This document shows, piece by piece, positions 5,437-8,548 of a stretch of 8,548 nucleotides of DNA. The position numbers and the translations under genes were made by a program. Below the pieces are notes generated by a model. The model was not told where the DNA came from. It saw only the letters and a list, made by a program, of their open reading frames with translations, and searched no databases. How positions within the stretch are numbered: position 1 is the first letter of the stretch; each line of letters begins with the position of its first letter. The DNA lies in NCBI GenBank assembly GCA_014380255.1, contig JACMKG010000329.1:1-8548 (forward strand), written 5' to 3'. The DNA comes from Prolixibacteraceae bacterium (GTDB taxonomy: Bacteria > Bacteroidota > Bacteroidia > Bacteroidales > Prolixibacteraceae).

Positions 5437-7332
5437 TTAGGAATATTTTGTTTCAATTAAAGCAGCATACTGCTCAATGGTCGCATCATTCAAACAAGCA
5501 TCAATAATTTGCTTGCCCAGAGGTGAAATTCCTTCCTTATCAAACTTGCGGACTTCGTTCTTGAAGAACTCGGTCAGCATGCGGTAGCCCTCATCGTATC
5601 CTTCCTCTCCCACTTCATTCTGACGGTATACTTTCAGGAAGCGTGAAGGAATCTTGGCGCCTTCGATGGTCAGGTAATTCATTTCATAGCCAAGCAATGT
5701 TCCGCGGGCAGGCTGATACTGATCGGGCCGCAGGGAAGCATTACCGCGGCGGGTAAGGTATTCACGCATCAGCAGCTGAGGTTTGAAACCTACTTTCCAT
5801 ACGCCTACATATTGATTGGGCGTTAAGACGTAACGCACTTTATTGGTAGATACAATCTGATCAAGCAACATATTGGCATGCTGGATCATCTTGCCGGTGG
5901 CAAAGGGCCAGTATGAGCCCACCCCTTCCGATTCCATCCCGCCGGTACTCACGATGCTCGGGTTGGCATGTCCGCGAGGAGATACCAATCGCCACAACCA
6001 GGCCAGCGCAGGCGGCAGAATGTGGAACAAGCCTAAGATTCCATACGATGGATCTTCTTTTGAACAAGGAGGAGTACGAACTCCAAAGCTGCGCACATCC
6101 ACCGACACAGGGCGGTCGAGCACTCCCGGTACAATTTCGCGGGGAAGGATCACACGCGGATTAGGGCATTTCTTTCCTGGTGAATCCTGGATATGATCCC
6201 ATACCAAAGCTGTTGAATTCGGGTTGGATTCAATGTTGAGGAACAGCAACGGCTTGGAAGGGTTCAGGGTAATCTTTTCAAGGAACGGGTCGTCGCCATA
6301 CTGGTTGATGGAATCAACCCTGATAAACCATGCATTCTCGGCATCCAGTACACGTAGCCGGCCGTTTTTCTTCTGAATGGAAGGATGGCATAGAGCCATG
6401 TCATCGGTTACCGGGTTAAACGAGCAAAGCAGCGGGATGCTTATAAGGCGTCGTTCACCTGTGATGGTATTCTCGCCGATTAATATCTGCCCGTTGGGTT
6501 CGCGCACCACGTGCTGCAGCATCTCACTCTTTCCCCCACCGCTGGCCCCTTCATGCATGAAGGTAGTGGTGTTATCGTAAGGGCTTACCACCTGAACGGT
6601 GCTACAATGGGCTGTAATCCAGTTTTCCTTTTCACCCTGTGACAGAAGAACCCCGTAAAGGCCCTTTTTAGCGCTTGGGCCGGGATATAAGTTGTAAGAG
6701 AACAATTCATGCACCTCATCCAAACGATTGTGCACAACGATCTGTTTGCCCTCAAAATGGGTATGACGGAATGGTGGGGCTACGTAAATAACCGACTGCA
6801 CTTTGAAGTCTTCGGTAAGCTCATCCACGGCAATGATCTGCTGAAGCATGGAAAGGCCCATGGCAAAAAAGGCCGCATTGGCAGGAACCACTGCAATACC
6901 CCCTGAACCGATCCCCTGACGACCGGCAAAGAAGAAAAATACACCCAGGTCCTGTTGCTTCAGCCACTCGAAGGTCTCGGTGCGTAAGGTATCAAATTTA
7001 TAATGGAAACGTTCCGAAAAACGTTGCTTATCGGTTGGTTTATCATCAGCAATCAACATGGTATCCGGGTCACGGCGGCGCATATAGGCATCGGTATAGT
7101 TGGCCGAAATACCATTCTTCACGCGGTGTACAATCGCTTCGGTGTACATGCCCTTGCCTTCAACTTCATATTGCACTTCGAATTCACTGTTCTGAATTCC
7201 GCCAGTTGAGGCCACGGCCAACTCTTCAGAAGTATTAAATACAGTTAGACTTTTACAGTTTTCAAGGAGTTCGACCAGTTCGGATGATAATGAAATCCCT
7301 TTTTGCTGACAAATGCTTAATAAATTTTCCAT
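5437..7332 (-). CDS. DUF4914 family protein, PEPCK-like NTP-binding enzyme
   Basis: This 631-residue protein matches what I know as the DUF4914 family (about 630 residues, Bacteroidota and Clostridia). Seen directly: a P-loop GASGGGKS at 262-269, RRRDP at 85-89, KKG at 222-224, HCS at 242-244, LIGEN at 284-288, NPRV at 391-394, and SFGVRTPP at 415-422. In the same order ATP-dependent PEP carboxykinase (E. coli PckA, recalled) has GRSP (R65), KKG (K212, K213), HCS (H232), GLSGTGKT (K254), LIGDD (D268, D269), NTRV (R333) and AFGVLPP. The lysine-to-histidine spacing is 19 residues in both. I infer a divergent PEPCK-fold enzyme that binds a nucleotide and perhaps a dicarboxylate. The usual acidic pair after the P-loop is Glu-Asn, so the reaction may differ. 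No membrane segment or signal peptide is evident. The gene leads a probable two-gene operon with sua5. Confidence 0.85.
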   Translation of the reverse strand: MENLLSICQQKGISLSSELVELLENCKSLTVFNTSEELAVASTGGIQNSEFEVQYEVEGKGMYTEAIVHRVKNGISANYTDAYMRRRDPDTMLIADDKPTDKQRFSERFHYKFDTLRTETFEWLKQQDLGVFFFFAGRQGIGSGGIAVVPANAAFFAMGLSMLQQIIAVDELTEDFKVQSVIYVAPPFRHTHFEGKQIVVHNRLDEVHELFSYNLYPGPSAKKGLYGVLLSQGEKENWITAHCSTVQVVSPYDNTTTFMHEGASGGGKSEMLQHVVREPNGQILIGENTITGERRLISIPLLCSFNPVTDDMALCHPSIQKKNGRLRVLDAENAWFIRVDSINQYGDDPFLEKITLNPSKPLLFLNIESNPNSTALVWDHIQDSPGKKCPNPRVILPREIVPGVLDRPVSVDVRSFGVRTPPCSKEDPSYGILGLFHILPPALAWLWRLVSPRGHANPSIVSTGGMESEGVGSYWPFATGKMIQHANMLLDQIVSTNKVRYVLTPNQYVGVWKVGFKPQLLMREYLTRRGNASLRPDQYQPARGTLLGYEMNYLTIEGAKIPSRFLKVYRQNEVGEEGYDEGYRMLTEFFKNEVRKFDKEGISPLGKQIIDACLNDATIEQYAALIETKYS

Positions 7333-7422
7333 TTATATTTCTGTTAAAATTTTCCTGTTTAAATCATTCACCTATAAGACAAATCCCACGATGTTTTTGT
7401 TTGTTGGAGAATTAATTCATTG

Positions 7423-7430
7423 CAAATATA
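7423..7430 (-). promoter_or_regulatory. Candidate -7 promoter element for the DUF4914-sua5 operon
   Basis: Read on the minus strand, TATATTTG (7430-7423) matches TAnnTTTG exactly. A transcript starting near 7416 would have a leader of roughly 85 bases before the ATG at 7332. No good TTTG -33 element lies at the right distance; the nearest TTG is at 7458-7456, a 25-base spacer, which is long. Confidence 0.35.
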
Positions 7431-7492
7431 ATTAAGCATTACTTCACTAATTAAACAATACTTAATTTTATACATTTGATAACACTAATATT

Positions 7493-7522
7493 ACATTGGA
7501 ATAGACGACTGGAATCCAATGT
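7493..7522. repeat. 8-base perfect inverted repeat
   Basis: ACATTGGA (7493-7500) and TCCAATGT (7515-7522) are exact reverse complements with a 14-base spacer. The site lies about 60 bases upstream of the candidate -7 element of the DUF4914 operon. It could bind a dimeric regulator; no T-run follows in either direction, so it is not a terminator. Confidence 0.5.
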
Positions 7523-7653
7523 GAATTCATCATTAACAGGTGGTATGAAAAAAGAAAATAACGTACTGCTCATTTACATTTAAATAATTAATTACCCCTC
7601 TGCCCTCCCTGCCATGAAGCTACCGTGTAATAACAACCTTTCCTGATCCCATG

Positions 7654-7750
7654 GATCACAAATAAACACCAATAAACCACCAATAGTAAAAGATGTTATT
7701 TGGTCTAAATCATTGGTGTTTATTCATTTTATTTGAGTTTATCTGTGATC
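7654..7750. repeat. Large imperfect inverted repeat pair
   Basis: The left arm (7654-7685) and right arm (7711-7750) point towards each other. The outer ends GATCACAAATAAAC (7654-7667) and GTTTATCTGTGATC (7737-7750) pair at 13 of 14 positions. In an alternative register AATAAACACCAAT (7661-7673) pairs perfectly with ATTGGTGTTTATT (7712-7724) over 13 bases. Each arm itself repeats the unit TTTATT(G/C). This looks like two facing copies of a short intergenic repeat and could fold as a hairpin in RNA or DNA. It resembles, from memory, the dispersed TTCGTGTTTATTCGTGG-type repeats of some Bacteroidota genomes. Confidence 0.7.
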
Positions 7751-7796
7751 TTTGCTTTAGTTTTTACCTGATATTCCTGAGGTTATTAAAGATTTG

Positions 7797-7808
7797 GTTA
7801 CCGGTAAC
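7797..7808. promoter_or_regulatory. Palindrome GTTACCGGTAAC, possible operator
   Basis: This is a perfect 12-base palindrome with a central CG, the shape favoured by LacI/GalR-family regulators. It lies 86 bases upstream of the candidate -33 element for the PAP2 gene. No LacI-family gene is in the window, and one or two 12-base palindromes are expected by chance in a sequence this long. Confidence 0.25.
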
Positions 7809-7893
7809 TGTGAGACAGTGAAAAAAAGCTCCGTTATTTTCAAAAAGACTGAATGGAAAAAACTACTTAAATCTATACTACGTGTCATTTATG

Positions 7894-7925
7894 TTTGTCG
7901 GTTCATCAGATTTATATAATCTTTG
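7894..7925 (+). promoter_or_regulatory. Candidate Bacteroidota-type promoter for the PAP2 gene
   Basis: TTTG (7894-7897) and AATCTTTG (7918-7925), a 7-of-8 match to TAnnTTTG, are 20 bases apart, which is the usual spacing. Transcription would start near 7931, giving a leader of about 30 bases before the ATG at 7962. Confidence 0.55.
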
Positions 7926-7961
7926 TCCAATCAATTTCGGGATGAATGAATTATCAATAAT

Positions 7962-8548
7962 ATGGAATACCTACAATCACTGGATACCGATCTTTTCTTT
8001 TTGATCAACGGATGGAACAACAGCTTTTTCGATCCCATCATGTACTGGCTCAGCCATAAGCTGATATGGATACCCATGTACCTGCTCATTGCCTACCTGA
8101 TTGTAAGGCGCTACCGGATGAAGGGTGTGCTGATGCTTGCCTTCATTGGCCTGGTAATTACCCTGTGCGACCAGACCGCCTCGGGCCTGCTAAAAGACCT
8201 GGTTCAGCGCCTGCGCCCCTCGCGTGAGCCTGCCTTTGAAGGGATGATACACCTCTCTGAAGCAGGTCCCGGTGGTAAGTATGGATTTGTGTCCTCGCAT
8301 GCAGCCAATGTTTTCGGACTGGCCACCTTCCTTCATTTTGTACTTGACTCCAAGTTCAGGCTGATGAAGCTTTGGCTTTTCATCTGGGCCGTGCTGGTAG
8401 CCTACAGCCGCGTTTACGCCGGAGTGCATTACCCGGGCGATGTCATTGTAGGATCCCTGATCGGGGCTGCCTACGGATGGCTGCTGGCTAAAGCTTATTT
8501 CAAGGCAGATGCCTGGCTGGAGGAAAGAAAACAAGGCAAAAGGCAAAA
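7962..8548 (+). CDS. PAP2-family membrane phosphatase (3' end outside the window)
   Basis: The frame is open from the ATG at 7962 to the right edge, giving 195 residues with no stop. It carries the complete PAP2 lipid-phosphatase signature: KDLVQRLRP (78-86, matching K-x6-RP), SSH (111-113, the histidine-bearing second motif, with Ser where many members have Pro-Ser-Gly) and SRVYAGVHYPGD (149-160, matching SR-x5-H-x3-D). About five hydrophobic segments are visible (roughly 34-48, 54-75, 114-128, 134-150, 159-178), so it sits in the inner membrane with the active site facing the periplasm. Such enzymes remove phosphate from undecaprenyl pyrophosphate or other lipid pyrophosphates, or from lipid A; the substrate cannot be told here. 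The highly charged tail (from about 181) suggests that only the C-terminal end is missing. It is transcribed away from the DUF4914 operon. Confidence 0.9.
   Translation, partial: MEYLQSLDTDLFFLINGWNNSFFDPIMYWLSHKLIWIPMYLLIAYLIVRRYRMKGVLMLAFIGLVITLCDQTASGLLKDLVQRLRPSREPAFEGMIHLSEAGPGGKYGFVSSHAANVFGLATFLHFVLDSKFRLMKLWLFIWAVLVAYSRVYAGVHYPGDVIVGSLIGAAYGWLLAKAYFKADAWLEERKQGKRQ

Larger units (their letters stand above)
7333..7961. other. 629-base intergenic region between divergent genes
   Basis: No gene was found here; every frame is broken by stops into very short pieces. It is AT-rich and holds promoter-like sites for both flanking genes, an 8-base dyad (7493-7522), a large imperfect inverted pair (7654-7750), a 12-base palindrome (7797-7808), and a small hairpin ACTGT-gag-ACAGT (7807-7819). 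The length and density of dyads suggest regulatory DNA plus the relic of a dispersed repeat. Confidence 0.7.

Noticed and set aside
5873..6196. 107-codon plus-strand frame opposite the DUF4914 gene
   Set aside because: It is the shadow of a well-supported gene in the opposite strand and has no recognisable product.
7545..7583. 12-codon frame starting ATGAAAAAAGAAAAT in the intergenic region
   Set aside because: It is too short and lacks any supporting signal, attenuator structure or downstream gene in close range.
8190..8546. 118-codon minus-strand frame at the right end
   Set aside because: It is antisense to the PAP2 gene, whose three catalytic motifs are intact on the plus strand.

Overview
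The window looks like chromosomal DNA of a Bacteroidota member, probably Bacteroidales or a close relative. Three things point there. The protein families present (GGGtGRT protein, DUF4914 protein, DUF2157/GDYXXLXY pair, two-domain Sua5) are typical of that phylum. Several promoter-like sites match the phylum's TTTG / TAnnTTTG pattern. Shine-Dalgarno sequences are mostly absent before start codons. No rRNA, tRNA, CRISPR array, transposase or phage gene was seen.

Layout. At the left (29-1021, +) is a complete GGGtGRT-family gene followed by a strong hairpin-plus-U-tract terminator (1039-1076). A small plus-strand gene (1234-1410) encodes a 58-residue acidic protein resembling a free-standing antitoxin. 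From 1576 to 7332 every gene lies on the minus strand. In order of transcription these are the DUF4914 gene (7332-5437), the threonylcarbamoyl-AMP synthase gene sua5 (5415-4432), an XRE-cupin regulator (4273-3722), a DUF2157 membrane protein (3427-2144) and a GDYXXLXY protein (2151-1576). A 629-base intergenic region (7333-7961) separates this block from a divergent PAP2-family membrane phosphatase gene (from 7962), which runs off the right edge.

How the genes fit together. DUF4914 and sua5 are 21 bases apart and probably co-transcribed. Sua5 makes the activated threonylcarbamoyl group for tRNA t6A. The XRE-cupin gene has its own repeat-rich upstream region and may regulate itself. DUF2157 and GDYXXLXY overlap by 8 bases and form a membrane-associated pair of unknown function with their own promoter-like site.

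Most notable point. The 631-residue DUF4914 protein can be aligned by eye along its whole length with ATP-dependent phosphoenolpyruvate carboxykinase. It keeps the substrate arginine, the KKG lysines, the HCS histidine at the same spacing, a P-loop and the NxRV arginine, but the aspartate pair after the P-loop appears as Glu-Asn. This suggests a divergent, possibly re-purposed PEPCK-like enzyme. The intergenic regions also carry several unexplained dyad and direct repeats (4279-4357, 7493-7522, 7654-7750, 7797-7808).
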